Positions 26,391-35,651 of a stretch of 64,000 bases of DNA are shown one piece after another. How positions within the stretch are numbered: the stretch's first letter is position 1; each line of letters starts with the position of its first letter. The translations under genes and the position numbers were made by a program. Where the stretch lies: assembly GCF_020525925.1 (NCBI RefSeq), contig NZ_CP084876.1:2108001-2172000 (forward strand), in the 5' to 3' direction. This stretch comes from Klebsiella quasipneumoniae subsp. quasipneumoniae. Its GTDB lineage: Bacteria; Pseudomonadota; Gammaproteobacteria; Enterobacterales; Enterobacteriaceae. A model generated the notes under the pieces. It saw nothing but the letters and a program-made list of their open reading frames with translations, was not told the origin of the DNA and made no database searches.

Positions 26391-29300
26391 GCGACGGACG
26401 TTTTAATCTCTCCGCGCTGGCCGTCCGCGAGCGGTCGGTGACCCTGTTTTTGATTATCCTTATTTCGGTCGCCGGGCTGGTGGCCTTCTTCGGGCTCGGG
26501 CGGGCGGAAGATCCGCCCTTCACTGTCAAGCAAATGACGGTCATCGCCGTCTGGCCGGGCGCCACCGCGCAGGAGATGCAGGATCAGGTCGCCGAGCCGC
26601 TGGAGAAACGGCTCCAGGAGCTGAAGTGGTACGATCGCACCGAGACCTATACCCGCCCCGGGATGGCGTTGATCACCTTATCGCTGCAGGATCAGACCCC
26701 ACCTTCCGAGGTGCCGGAGCAGTTTTATCAGGCGCGCAAGAAGCTGGGCGATGAGGCGAAAAACCTGCCTGCCGGCGTCTCCGGTCCGATGATGAATGAC
26801 GAATTCGCCGATGTCACCTTTGCCCTTTTTGCGCTGAAAGCGCGGGGAGAGCCGCCCCGGCAGCTGGTGCGTGACGCCGAAACCCTGCGCCAGCAGCTGC
26901 TGCATGTTCCCGGGGTGAAAAAAGTGAATATTCTCGGCGAACAGGCGGAGCGCATTTATCTCTCGTTTTCTCATGGCCGTCTCGCCACCCTGGGGCTCTC
27001 GCCGGAGGCGATTTTTGCCGCGCTGAACAATCAGAATGTGCTGACCGCGGCCGGGGCTATCGAGACCCGCGGCGGGCAGATCTTTATCCGCCTCGACGGG
27101 GCGTTCGACCGCCTGCAGCAGATCCGCGACACGCCGATAATTGCCGGGGGCAGAACGCTGAAGCTCGCCGATGTCGCCACGGTTGAGCGGGGGTATGAAG
27201 ATCCCGCCACCTTCCTGATCCGCAATCAGGGCGAACCGGCGCTGCTGCTTGGCGTGGTGATGCGCGAGGGCTGGAATGGCCTGGCGCTGGGGAAAGCGCT
27301 GGACGCCGAAACGGCCAGCATCAATCAGAGCCTGCCGCTCGGCATGTCGTTGACGAAAGTGACCGATCAGTCGGTGAATATCAGCGCCGCGGTCGATGAG
27401 TTCATGATCAAATTCTTTGTCGCCCTGCTGGTGGTGATGACGGTGTGCTTTGTCAGCATGGGATGGCGCGTGGGGGTGGTGGTCGCGGCGGCGGTGCCGC
27501 TCACCCTGGCCGTAGTGTTTGTGGTGATGGCGGCTACCGGCAAAAACTTCGACCGCATCACCCTCGGGTCGCTGATCCTCGCCCTGGGGCTGCTGGTGGA
27601 TGATGCCATTATCGCCATCGAAATGATGGTGGTCAAAATGGAGGAGGGGTATGACCGCCTCAAAGCCTCGGCTTATGCCTGGAGCCATACCGCGGCGCCG
27701 ATGCTGGCCGGCACCCTGGTGACGGCGGTGGGCTTTATGCCCAACGGGTTTGCGCAATCCACCGCCGGGGAGTATGCCAGCAATGTGTTCTGGATCGTCG
27801 GTATCGCGCTGATTGCCTCCTGGATTGTGGCGGTGATCTTTACCCCCTGGCTGGGCGTGCACCTGCTGCCGGAGAGGAAATCCGCGGCGGCGGGCCACGC
27901 CGCGCTGTATGACACCCCACGCTATCAGCGCTTTCGCCGGCTGCTGACCCGGGTTATCGCCCGCAAATGGCGCGTGGCCGCCGGGGTGGTGGTGCTGTTT
28001 ATGGTGGCGTTACTGGGAATGAGCGTGGTGAAAAAGCAGTTTTTCCCCACCTCCGATCGCCCGGAAGTGCTGGTTGAGGTGCAGATGCCTTACGGGTCGT
28101 CGATTATTCAGACCAGCGCCGCGACGGCGAATATTGAGCGCTGGCTGCAGCAGCAGCCGGAAGCGAAGATTGTCACCAGCTATATCGGCCAGGGCGCGCC
28201 GCGCTTTTACCTGGCGATGGCCCCGGAGTTGCCGGACCCCTCCTTTGCCAAACTGGTGGTATTGACCGACGGCCCGGCCTCTCGCGAGGCGCTTAAGCTG
28301 CGGCTGCGGGAGGCGGTGGCCAATGGCCTGGCGCCGCAGGCGCGGGTGCGCGTCACGCAGCTGGTTTTTGGTCCTTATTCGCCGTATCCGGTCGCCTGGC
28401 GGGTGATGGGGCCCGATCCGCACACCCTGCGCGACATCGCCGATCGGGTGAAATCGGTGCTGCAGGCCAGTCCGCTGATGCGCACCGTCAATAGCGACTG
28501 GGGTTCGCGCGTGCCGGTGATGCATTTCAGCCTCAATCAGGACCGGCTGCAGGCGAGTGGGCTCAGCTCCCAGGCCGTCGCCCGGCAGCTGCAGTTCTTG
28601 CTGTCAGGGATCCCCATCACCACCGTCCGGGAAGATATTCGCGCCGTGCAGGTCATCGGCCGCGCGGCGGGGGATATCCGTCTGGATCCGGCGAAAATCG
28701 CCGATTTCACCCTGGTGGGCAGCGACGGGCAGCGAGTTCCCTTGTCGCAGATCGGTGAAGTCGAGATCAGGATGGAAGAACCCCTGCTCCGTCGTCGCGA
28801 CCGCACGCCGACCATTACCGTCCGGGGCGATGTCGCGGATAACCTGCAGCCGCCGGATGTCTCCACCGCGCTGATGACGTCGCTGCAGCCCATTATCGAC
28901 TCCCTGCCGCCGGGGTATCGCATCGAGACGGCGGGGTCAATCGAGGAGTCCGGCAAAGCCACCCGGGCGATGGTGCCGTTATTTCCGATCATGATCGCCC
29001 TCACGCTGCTGATCATTATCCTGCAGGTGCGCTCCCTGTCGGCGATGGTCATGGTCTTCCTGACCGCCCCGCTGGGGCTGATTGGCGTGGTGCCGACGCT
29101 GCTGCTGTTCAATCAGCCGTTTGGCATCAATGCCCTTGTGGGCCTGATCGCCCTGTCGGGGATCCTGATGCGAAATACGCTGATCCTGATTGGTCAAATC
29201 CACCATAACCAGCAGGCGGGGCTCGATCCGTTCCACGCGGTGGTGGAGGCGACGGTGCAGCGAGCCCGCCCGGTTCTGCTGACCGCGCTGGCGGCGATCC

Positions 29301-29488
29301 TGGCGTTCATTCCGCTGACGCATTCGGTTTTCTGGGGGACGCTCGCCTATACGCTGATTGGCGGGACGCTGGGGGGAACCATCATGACCCTTATCTTCCT
29401 GCCGGCCATGTATGCGATCTGGTTCCGCATCCGCCCGGAGCGCCCGGCTGACGCAGCGCAACGGCCGGCGCTGGACCCGCAGGGGTAA
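26387..29488 (+). CDS. RND-family efflux pump
   Basis: 1033-residue inner-membrane proton-driven exporter of the AcrB/HAE superfamily. It shows two repeats of six helices and two large periplasmic loops. The TM4 acidic motif GLLVDDAIIAIEMMVVKMEE carries the proton-relay Asp pair. Unlike AcrB, the N-terminus reads SALAVRERSVTLFLIILISV, typical of the MdtB/CusA-like or RND lipid/drug subgroup. Substrates unknown. Co-transcribed with the adaptor. Confidence 0.92.
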   Translation: MSDGRFNLSALAVRERSVTLFLIILISVAGLVAFFGLGRAEDPPFTVKQMTVIAVWPGATAQEMQDQVAEPLEKRLQELKWYDRTETYTRPGMALITLSLQDQTPPSEVPEQFYQARKKLGDEAKNLPAGVSGPMMNDEFADVTFALFALKARGEPPRQLVRDAETLRQQLLHVPGVKKVNILGEQAERIYLSFSHGRLATLGLSPEAIFAALNNQNVLTAAGAIETRGGQIFIRLDGAFDRLQQIRDTPIIAGGRTLKLADVATVERGYEDPATFLIRNQGEPALLLGVVMREGWNGLALGKALDAETASINQSLPLGMSLTKVTDQSVNISAAVDEFMIKFFVALLVVMTVCFVSMGWRVGVVVAAAVPLTLAVVFVVMAATGKNFDRITLGSLILALGLLVDDAIIAIEMMVVKMEEGYDRLKASAYAWSHTAAPMLAGTLVTAVGFMPNGFAQSTAGEYASNVFWIVGIALIASWIVAVIFTPWLGVHLLPERKSAAAGHAALYDTPRYQRFRRLLTRVIARKWRVAAGVVVLFMVALLGMSVVKKQFFPTSDRPEVLVEVQMPYGSSIIQTSAATANIERWLQQQPEAKIVTSYIGQGAPRFYLAMAPELPDPSFAKLVVLTDGPASREALKLRLREAVANGLAPQARVRVTQLVFGPYSPYPVAWRVMGPDPHTLRDIADRVKSVLQASPLMRTVNSDWGSRVPVMHFSLNQDRLQASGLSSQAVARQLQFLLSGIPITTVREDIRAVQVIGRAAGDIRLDPAKIADFTLVGSDGQRVPLSQIGEVEIRMEEPLLRRRDRTPTITVRGDVADNLQPPDVSTALMTSLQPIIDSLPPGYRIETAGSIEESGKATRAMVPLFPIMIALTLLIIILQVRSLSAMVMVFLTAPLGLIGVVPTLLLFNQPFGINALVGLIALSGILMRNTLILIGQIHHNQQAGLDPFHAVVEATVQRARPVLLTALAAILAFIPLTHSVFWGTLAYTLIGGTLGGTIMTLIFLPAMYAIWFRIRPERPADAAQRPALDPQG

Positions 29489-29537
29489 TTTCGGTTGCCG
29501 GGCCAAGGCACGCGGTCACGCCCGGCCCCGGGCTGCG

Positions 29538-30722
29538 TCAGGCAGATAAGGATACCGGGACCGCACGGCTGCGCTGGTGATCTTTTTCCAGCCGGTCGAG
29601 GCAATCGAGGCTGATGGCCGAGGGGGAGGTGGCGCCGGTGAGGGTCATGGTGACCTTCATATCCTCGGCAAATAAGCGCAGCAGGTGCGCCACGCCCGCT
29701 TCGCCCGCGGCGGCCAGGGCATAAATATAGGCCCGACCAAGCAGGACCCCCTTCGCGCCGAGGGCGAGCAGGCGAATAACGTCCACGCCGGAGCGCACTC
29801 CGGAGTCGGCAAGGACCGTCAGATCGTCGCCGACCGCCTCCGCCACCCGCGGCAGCGCCCGGGCGGTGGGGATGGCGCCATCGAGCTGTCTGCCGCCGTG
29901 ATTGGAGACCACAATGCCGTCGGCGCCCAGCCGCACGGCATTGCGCGCATCCTCGGCATCAAGGATCCCTTTGATGATCAGCTTTCCTGGCCAGCTGTCG
30001 CGGATCCACTCCAGATCGTGCCAGGCGATGGACGGGTCGAAGTTGTTGCTGATGAACCCCATATAGTCGTCCATGGTCATTTTGTGGCCGGTATAGGCTT
30101 CGATATTACCGAACGACAGAGGCCTGCCCGCCAGGCCGACGTTCATTGCCCAGCGCGGGTGGGTGCAGGCCTGAAGATACTGTCGCAAGGTGGCGTGCGG
30201 CCCGGACATTCCTGAGCGGTTGTCCCGATACCGTGAGCCGGGGATCGGCATATCGACAGTGAATACCAGGGTTTTCATGCCGGCGGCCCAGGCGCGCTCC
30301 AGCGCGTTACGCATGTAGCCGCGATCTTTCAGGACGTACAGCTGGGACCAGAGCGCGCCACTGGCGTGGCTCGCCACCTCCTCAATGGAGCAGACCGACA
30401 CGGTGGACAGCGTGTAAGGGATCCCGGCGCGGGAGGCGGCGCGGGCCGCCTGGACTTCGCCGCGGCGGGCATACATGCCGGTGGCGCCGACCGGCCCCAG
30501 CGCCACGGGCATCGCCCATGGGGCATCAAGGATGGTGGTGGCCAGCGTCGGTTCACCCGCCCCGCACAGCACGCGCTGGCGAAGGGCGACCGAGGCGAGC
30601 TCGGCGGCATTGGCGTTCATGGTATTTTCCGCCACCGCGCCACCGTCAATATAGTCAAAAAGGAAACGGGGCAGACGGCGACGAGCGGCTTCGCGATAAT
30701 CGCTGGGGGCTGAAACAATCAT
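29538..30722 (-). CDS. LldD-like FMN-dependent alpha-hydroxy-acid dehydrogenase
   Basis: 394-residue FMN flavoprotein of the L-lactate dehydrogenase/glycolate oxidase family, close to E. coli LldD (396 residues). Blocks [64 protein letters not shown] and the catalytic [14 protein letters not shown] (His-Arg) are all present. Probably oxidises L-lactate or a related 2-hydroxyacid to the keto acid, feeding electrons to the quinone pool. No lldP or lldR is adjacent, so it is an orphan paralogue. Confidence 0.88.
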   Translation of the reverse strand: MIVSAPSDYREAARRRLPRFLFDYIDGGAVAENTMNANAAELASVALRQRVLCGAGEPTLATTILDAPWAMPVALGPVGATGMYARRGEVQAARAASRAGIPYTLSTVSVCSIEEVASHASGALWSQLYVLKDRGYMRNALERAWAAGMKTLVFTVDMPIPGSRYRDNRSGMSGPHATLRQYLQACTHPRWAMNVGLAGRPLSFGNIEAYTGHKMTMDDYMGFISNNFDPSIAWHDLEWIRDSWPGKLIIKGILDAEDARNAVRLGADGIVVSNHGGRQLDGAIPTARALPRVAEAVGDDLTVLADSGVRSGVDVIRLLALGAKGVLLGRAYIYALAAAGEAGVAHLLRLFAEDMKVTMTLTGATSPSAISLDCLDRLEKDHQRSRAVPVSLSA

Positions 30723-31100
30723 AATTATATCCTTATGTCTTTTAACCTAAGTGGATGTTCTGCAGGCAAAAAAACTATAGGCTTCTTAAAATCGTTGGGG
30801 AAATGAAATATTAGCATCTCAGCCATTCCCTAATGGAATAATCTGGATTCGTCGCTTAAAGGGTTATTTCTTTTTTTTGCCTCAGGCACGCGCGTTATTT
30901 TTATTTATTTCCGCGAAGCGTGAATTCGGCCAAATAAAAGACCCGACGTGGTGCGACAGCGTTATGCGCTATCGCCATAGCAAGGAAGCGAGGTCAACTC
31001 GGCGCCTGACTTTTCCAGCATGCGTAAAGAAAGTGAATTTGAAATGGAGCAGTGGCTATCTTTTGCTAGCCTTTCTGATGAGGACAGACGGAGCGACACC
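30723..31100. other. Intergenic region upstream of the LldD-like gene
   Basis: About 380 bases with no clear gene. ATTCC-CTAAT-GGAAT at 30825-30839 is a perfect 5-bp dyad on the promoter side of the LldD-like gene and could be an operator. Confidence 0.4.
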
Positions 31101-31298
31101 ATGAAAGATAAAGATGAACAAACGGCATTGATTGGCATGGCTATCGGCGCGGCGGTCATTAGCTTAGTGGCGACCCAAAAGCAGATTAATCAGGGGAGCA
31201 TCGTGGATGAGCTGGTGCGGCTGGGCAGACAGAAGGGAGATGGGGTGGAGGATGAGGTCTTTGTCCAGGCCGCCCGCCTGGTGAGAAAAGGGACCTAG
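31101..31298 (+). CDS. Small YmgB/AriR-like protein (tentative)
   Basis: 65-residue product with a hydrophobic helix (ALIGMAIGAAVISLVATQ) followed by an amphipathic half (GSIVDELVRLGRQKGDGVED). Spacing of hydrophobic residues recalls the small helical YmgB/AriR/YcgZ connector family that affects Rcs signalling and biofilm, but the match is weak. The ATG at 31101 has GGAG eight bases upstream; an upstream in-frame ATG at 31020 lacks a ribosome site. Expressed status unknown. Confidence 0.5.
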   Translation: MKDKDEQTALIGMAIGAAVISLVATQKQINQGSIVDELVRLGRQKGDGVEDEVFVQAARLVRKGT

Positions 31299-31392
31299 CC
31301 AACCGATAGCCTTCCTGACTACCCGTTTCATCGCGGTTTACATCCCCCCCGATCGCGGCCACGTCTCCGCCAGGCCGCGACCGCCCCTGCCG

Positions 31393-31415
31393 AAAGCGTC
31401 GCGCCTTGACGCTTT
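31393..31415 (+). terminator. Terminator-like hairpin
   Basis: AAAGCGTC/GACGCTTT perfect 8-bp stem with a 7-base loop, followed by CTTCT. Confidence 0.55.
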
Positions 31416-31419
31416 CTTC

Positions 31420-31589
31420 TCACGCTTTCTCATTCCGCAGGCCAGCGCCTGTTCAGCGCGCATGGCCGCTTAGTGACGCCGTCACCAGATGCGAAGCCCG
31501 AAGAGGTAATCGACGAGCTGCGAAATCAGCAAGTCGCGCTGGCCGGCGGACTGAGTAACCCGGGTGGTGCAAATGGCAACGGTGAATGA
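31420..31589 (+). pseudogene. Unidentified gene tail (possible phage remnant)
   Basis: The reading frame open from before 31420 reads ...GQRLFSAHGRLVTPSPDAK followed by PEEVIDELRNQQVALAGG and stops at 31589. It has no start with a ribosome site and no recognisable domain. The style (short C-terminal tail in a junction zone) suggests the 3' end of a lost gene, perhaps from a prophage. Identification is not possible from sequence alone. Confidence 0.3.
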
Positions 31590-31622
31590 AAAGCTTCAGG
31601 ATTAATCGATAGCGCATGCGAT

Positions 31623-31943
31623 ATGGATAGCCGGGACATAATTACCGCGGCGACGAAATGCCTCGATGCAGTCTGGCGAGACGGGCATCGCTATCAGAAA
31701 GCAGGCGTTATGCTTGGGGAATTCTACAGCCAGGGCGTAGCGCAACTTAACCTCTTCGATGATAACGCTCCACGGAGGAACAGCGAGAAACTGATGAAAG
31801 TTCTCGCCCAACTCAACGCAAAGGACGGAAGGGGAACGCTGTATTTTGCAGAACAGGGGATCCAGGCTGCCTGGCAGATGAAGCGAGAAATGCTCTCGCC
31901 TCGATATACGACAAGATTTGCCGATTTACTTAAAGTGAGATGA
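31623..31943 (+). pseudogene. umuC: umuC C-terminal remnant (DNA polymerase V subunit)
   Basis: 106 codons corresponding to about the last quarter of UmuC (422 residues in E. coli). They begin at the DSRDII block and include HRYQKAGVMLGEFYSQGVAQ, LNLFDDNAPR and the terminal MKREMLSPRYTTRFADLLKV. The palm and finger domains and the little-finger start are missing, and no umuD is present, so it cannot make a polymerase. The ATG at the start is fortuitous. A scar on the left border of the island. Confidence 0.85.
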
Positions 31944-31975
31944 GTTAATATGCCCTCTAAAATTAGAATTATTAT

Positions 31976-33964
31976 TTAGCACTCAGGATTGAGTTTTCGA
32001 TATTCATTTGCCTCAATATCGTAGCGCTTTAATTTATTGTAAAGTGCTCCACGTGAAAGATTAAGTGCGATAGCAACCTGTCGCAGATTACCTTTTTTCT
32101 CTATCAGACAGCGTTCAATGATCATTTTTTCACTATCCTTAAGATTATAGTTTTTTGTGCGTCCATCATGAACAGCCAAAGCATTACAGACAGAATTCTG
32201 TAATTCATCGGGTAAGTCTTTATCATTTATTACCTCAGCTTCTGTGAGGTTTATTGTTCGTTCGACGATGTTCTCCAGTTCTCTAACATTACCTGGCCAG
32301 TCGTAGTTTTCCATATGACTAAGGGCTGAATCTGAAAATTTCACGCAGTTTCGATTGAATGCTCGACTGATTTTTTCGCAAAACCATTCTACTAGTTCTC
32401 TAAGATCTTCTTTTCTTGCTCTTAATGGTGGAATAGGCAAGCTAATAACATTAAGACGAAAATAGAGGTCACGGCGGAAGGAACCATGTTCGATATCTTT
32501 TTTTAGATCCCGATTGGTTGCAGCAATAATTCTGACGTTAACCTTCATCGGACGCTTGCCGCCTATACGCATCACTTCACCTTCTTGCAATACTCTCAAA
32601 AGGCTAGCCTGCGCTTCAAGTGGCATATCGCCTATTTCGTCCAGAAATAGTGTACCACCATCAGCAAGCTCGAATTTCCCCGCTGCACCACCTCGCTTTG
32701 AACCAGTATATGCACCATCCTCATAGCCAAATAATTCACTCTGCACGAGATCTCGAGGAATAGCACCACAGTTAACCGCGAGAAAAGGTCCTGAATTACG
32801 ATGACTACCGTTATGAATTGACTGAGCAAAAAGCTCTTTTCCTGTTCCGCTTTCTCCAGTCAGGAGAACAGTACTATCGCTTCGCCCGACGCTTCGGGCC
32901 TTATTGCGTGTATCCTGCATCACACGTGACTCACCGAGGATCATATCGAAGTTGTAGATGGCGGTACTACCAATAACACGATGAGCCATGTCGCGTACGC
33001 GTCGGTTGTCACGCATCGAAATCACTCGACCACCTTCAGGCGTGATGACTACAGAGATCACACATGAAATACGAGAATCAGATACGGGGCAGAACGTAAT
33101 ATTACGGTCTTTACTGGCTGGTAATGCTTTAACTGAACAGCCATCTGGGCATAATACTTCGTCAACATCGCGAAAAAGGACATCTTCCTGAATACCTAAT
33201 ACCTTACGGGCATAACAATTTAACTGACGAATCACCCCCAACTCGCTGATAACCAAAACCCCTTCATTAAGTGACTCCATCACCGACTCCTGCTCGTTTA
33301 CCAACCGACGCAGAATAAGTTGCTGAGATATCGCTTCTGCGGCAGCCTGAACTGTGCCTAACGTATGGTAATGGAAACAACCAGGATCAGCAGTAAGGGT
33401 CAGAATGCCAAGCATTCCACCGTTTTCATCTCTGATGGGAGCTGCCGCGCAATGTTTACCTCGTACGCGTAGCGCTTCTTTATAGTTCTCAGCGCTCAGC
33501 AAATAGACCAGCCGGTTCTCTTTGAGACAACGTCCAGTACAGTTTGTACCTTGTACCGTTTCGCAAAGAATACTACCGATCGGCGTCAAGTCCTGGCCGC
33601 AATAATGTAGGGTCACTCCGTTAGCATCTGTCAGGTTGATATGTCCATCAGGGTTGTAGGCCAGCAAGTTACGCATGATTTCACGAGCGATGGAAATCAG
33701 TAGTGAATTTCTCGCCATGATTCGGCGCAGTTCCCCCTGTTCGCAAAATTGATATTCGAAGTGATGCGCATCTATGCCATTGGTATGGCTTCGTAGCCAT
33801 GATGCATGAACAACAGAGCGTAATCCTTTAGGTTTTTCCCCCTTTTCGAACTCTGCCCAGGCTCTATCCAGTTCATCGGTGTATTGAGCAAAATCTTGTT
33901 CATGGTTAAGCCGGGCAATCCGCTCGCATTCTTCATCCCAGATATCACTGATGCTTTGGCTCAT
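31976..33964 (-). CDS. Sigma-54-dependent activator (AcoR/DhaR-like)
   Basis: 662-residue enhancer-binding protein. The N-terminus (about 45-75, [18 protein letters not shown]) resembles the AcoR/DhaR family. It is followed by a GAF-type sensor (about 80-210), a PAS-like section (about 220-330), and the AAA+ domain (about 345-575) with Walker A GESGTGKE, the sigma-54 contact loop as GAYTGS instead of the usual GAFTGA, Walker [11 protein letters not shown] and the Arg finger region. A Fis-type HTH ([20 protein letters not shown]) ends the protein. It is divergent from the transport/enzyme operon and very likely activates its -24/-12 promoter. Codon use is A+T-richer than the flanks. Confidence 0.9.
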   Translation of the reverse strand: MSQSISDIWDEECERIARLNHEQDFAQYTDELDRAWAEFEKGEKPKGLRSVVHASWLRSHTNGIDAHHFEYQFCEQGELRRIMARNSLLISIAREIMRNLLAYNPDGHINLTDANGVTLHYCGQDLTPIGSILCETVQGTNCTGRCLKENRLVYLLSAENYKEALRVRGKHCAAAPIRDENGGMLGILTLTADPGCFHYHTLGTVQAAAEAISQQLILRRLVNEQESVMESLNEGVLVISELGVIRQLNCYARKVLGIQEDVLFRDVDEVLCPDGCSVKALPASKDRNITFCPVSDSRISCVISVVITPEGGRVISMRDNRRVRDMAHRVIGSTAIYNFDMILGESRVMQDTRNKARSVGRSDSTVLLTGESGTGKELFAQSIHNGSHRNSGPFLAVNCGAIPRDLVQSELFGYEDGAYTGSKRGGAAGKFELADGGTLFLDEIGDMPLEAQASLLRVLQEGEVMRIGGKRPMKVNVRIIAATNRDLKKDIEHGSFRRDLYFRLNVISLPIPPLRARKEDLRELVEWFCEKISRAFNRNCVKFSDSALSHMENYDWPGNVRELENIVERTINLTEAEVINDKDLPDELQNSVCNALAVHDGRTKNYNLKDSEKMIIERCLIEKKGNLRQVAIALNLSRGALYNKLKRYDIEANEYRKLNPEC

Positions 33965-33987
33965 CTATTTCATTCTCTGTAAATTTT

Positions 33988-34042
33988 AATATGTTCATTC
34001 TATATACATGTTGTGTCATTGTGTCTTTTTTATGAACATATT
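33988..34042. promoter_or_regulatory. Upstream activator site with inverted half-sites
   Basis: AATATGTTCAT (33988-33998) and its exact reverse complement ATGAACATATT (34032-34042) lie 33 bases apart. They sit 50-105 bases upstream of the sigma-54 promoter, where an enhancer-binding protein would bind. GTGTCATTGTGTC lies between them. Confidence 0.55.
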
Positions 34043-34090
34043 GTGATCGTTATCTATTTTTATTTCTTTATGAAACATCGAGATGCGATT

Positions 34091-34105
34091 TGGCACATCT
34101 GTTGC
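34091..34105 (+). promoter_or_regulatory. Sigma-54 (-24/-12) promoter
   Basis: TGGCAC-N5-TTGC, an exact match to the RpoN consensus, on the plus strand 63 bases before the transporter start. Start of transcription expected near 34117. Confidence 0.88.
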
Positions 34106-34167
34106 TATTAGAACAGTGTCTCCCTACAAAGACATAAACTAGAAAAATCAATATGGAGTAAAATGAA

Positions 34168-35619
34168 ATGTCTACACGAAAGCACAACGTGCCTTACCTC
34201 ATATTCATATGTGCCATTGCATCTATTAGCGGGATCATACTCGGTTACGATGCTTCCGTTATTTCTGGCGTCATAGATCCGCTTACTGAACATTTGTCAC
34301 TCTCACCAGCGGAAAGCGGATGGGCAGTTTCAAACGTCATTCTGGGTTGTATTGCGGGTGCCTGGGGGGTCGGACGCTTCACAGACCGTTTTGGCCGCAA
34401 AGTAACCTTGATCGTCACAGCTATTCTGTTCACCATTTCCGCTATCGGGTCGGCATTAGCCAATGATCTCACCTGGTTTGTTATCTACCGTATGATTGGC
34501 GGATTGGCCGTGGGTATGGCATCAGCTGTTACCCCTCTCTATATCGCGGAAGTATCCCCGAAAGACCTTCGTGGTCGGATGCTGGGAATGCAGCAGATGC
34601 TGATGGTAGGCGGTCAATTAGTTGTTTACATCGTAAATTACCTGATTGCCAGAGGAATGGCGCATGAATGGGTCGTGTCTATGGGCTGGCGTTGGATGCT
34701 GGCATCTGCACTCATTCCCTGCGTGCTATTCCTTGTGATGGCTTTCTTTATGCCAGAATCGCCACGCTGGTATGCGATGCGCAACCAGAGAGAAAAGTCA
34801 CTGAAGGTACTGACCTCGCTGTCCAACCCAGGACATGCCGAGCGTTTATATGCTGATATTCGCATCTCCATCGCCACCGATTCTGCTTTGCAGAGTACAC
34901 CAACATCTCATGGCATTCTGCGGGATAAAAAATCGTCTTACATCCTGTGGATAGGCTGCGCTATCGCCGTCTTACAGCAGGTCTCCGGCATCAATATCCT
35001 GATGTACTTTGCGCCTTCACTTCTACAAAACGTTACCGGAAACACACAGGATTCCCTCTTTCAGAGTATTTTCCTTGGCCTCGCACTATTGGCTGGAGTG
35101 AGCATTGCGCTGGTGGCCTTTGACCGCGTCGGACGAATCCCCTTGCTACGCTGGGGGGCATTGGGCTGTGCTGCCTTCCTGTTATTCACCTCATGGGCCT
35201 TTATGAGTGAAGCAAAAGGGTATCTCCCGGTCGTCGGCTTAGTCGGATTTATTTTTGTGTTTGGTATGTCCTGGAGCCTCGGAGCCTGGTTACTGATATC
35301 TGAGATCTTCCCTAATCGCATGCGGGCCGTTGCCATGGGTTATGCGTTTTGCTCCCTGTGGATTTCGAACTTCATCGTTACTCAGAGCTTCCCGATGATG
35401 AACCGCAATCCTGTATTAATGGAGCATTTCCATGGGGCATTCCCTCTGCTGTTATGCAGCGGATTCAGCATTATCGCTTTCTGGTTTGTTGGCCGTTTTC
35501 TGCCGGAAACCAAGGGTGTTTCGCTGGAACATATCGAACCGTTAATGCTTTCAAAATCCCGTCGGTTTGGCGGCGAGCAGGAGATGCTCGTCACGCCAAA
35601 ATCTGTTTCGCAAAAATAA
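34168..35619 (+). CDS. Sugar porter family MFS transporter (inositol/hexose type)
   Basis: 483-residue sugar:proton symporter with 12 helices. Sugar-porter signatures are GRFTDRFGRKVTLI, QQVSGINILMYFAP, PESPRWYAMRNQ, FDRVGRIPLLRWG and the terminal PETKGVSLE. Nearest in appearance to bacterial inositol/xylose-type carriers (IolT-like). First gene after the sigma-54 promoter, 32 bases upstream of the dehydrogenase gene. Substrate inferred from the neighbouring enzymes, not from the protein. Confidence 0.88.
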   Translation: MSTRKHNVPYLIFICAIASISGIILGYDASVISGVIDPLTEHLSLSPAESGWAVSNVILGCIAGAWGVGRFTDRFGRKVTLIVTAILFTISAIGSALANDLTWFVIYRMIGGLAVGMASAVTPLYIAEVSPKDLRGRMLGMQQMLMVGGQLVVYIVNYLIARGMAHEWVVSMGWRWMLASALIPCVLFLVMAFFMPESPRWYAMRNQREKSLKVLTSLSNPGHAERLYADIRISIATDSALQSTPTSHGILRDKKSSYILWIGCAIAVLQQVSGINILMYFAPSLLQNVTGNTQDSLFQSIFLGLALLAGVSIALVAFDRVGRIPLLRWGALGCAAFLLFTSWAFMSEAKGYLPVVGLVGFIFVFGMSWSLGAWLLISEIFPNRMRAVAMGYAFCSLWISNFIVTQSFPMMNRNPVLMEHFHGAFPLLLCSGFSIIAFWFVGRFLPETKGVSLEHIEPLMLSKSRRFGGEQEMLVTPKSVSQK

Positions 35620-35651
35620 TTAACCAATACCCTATATCTAAGGAGAATGAG

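Larger units (their letters stand above)
31299..31622. other. Degenerate junction segment before umuC remnant
   Basis: About 320 bases without an intact gene. They hold a terminator-like hairpin (31393-31415) and a short open tail, possibly phage-derived (31420-31589). Marks the left border of the accessory island. Confidence 0.45.

Noticed and set aside
35349..35651. N-terminal extension of the Gfo/Idh/MocA dehydrogenase
   Set aside because: It lies inside the transporter gene, and a clear AGGAGA ribosome site points to the ATG at 35652.
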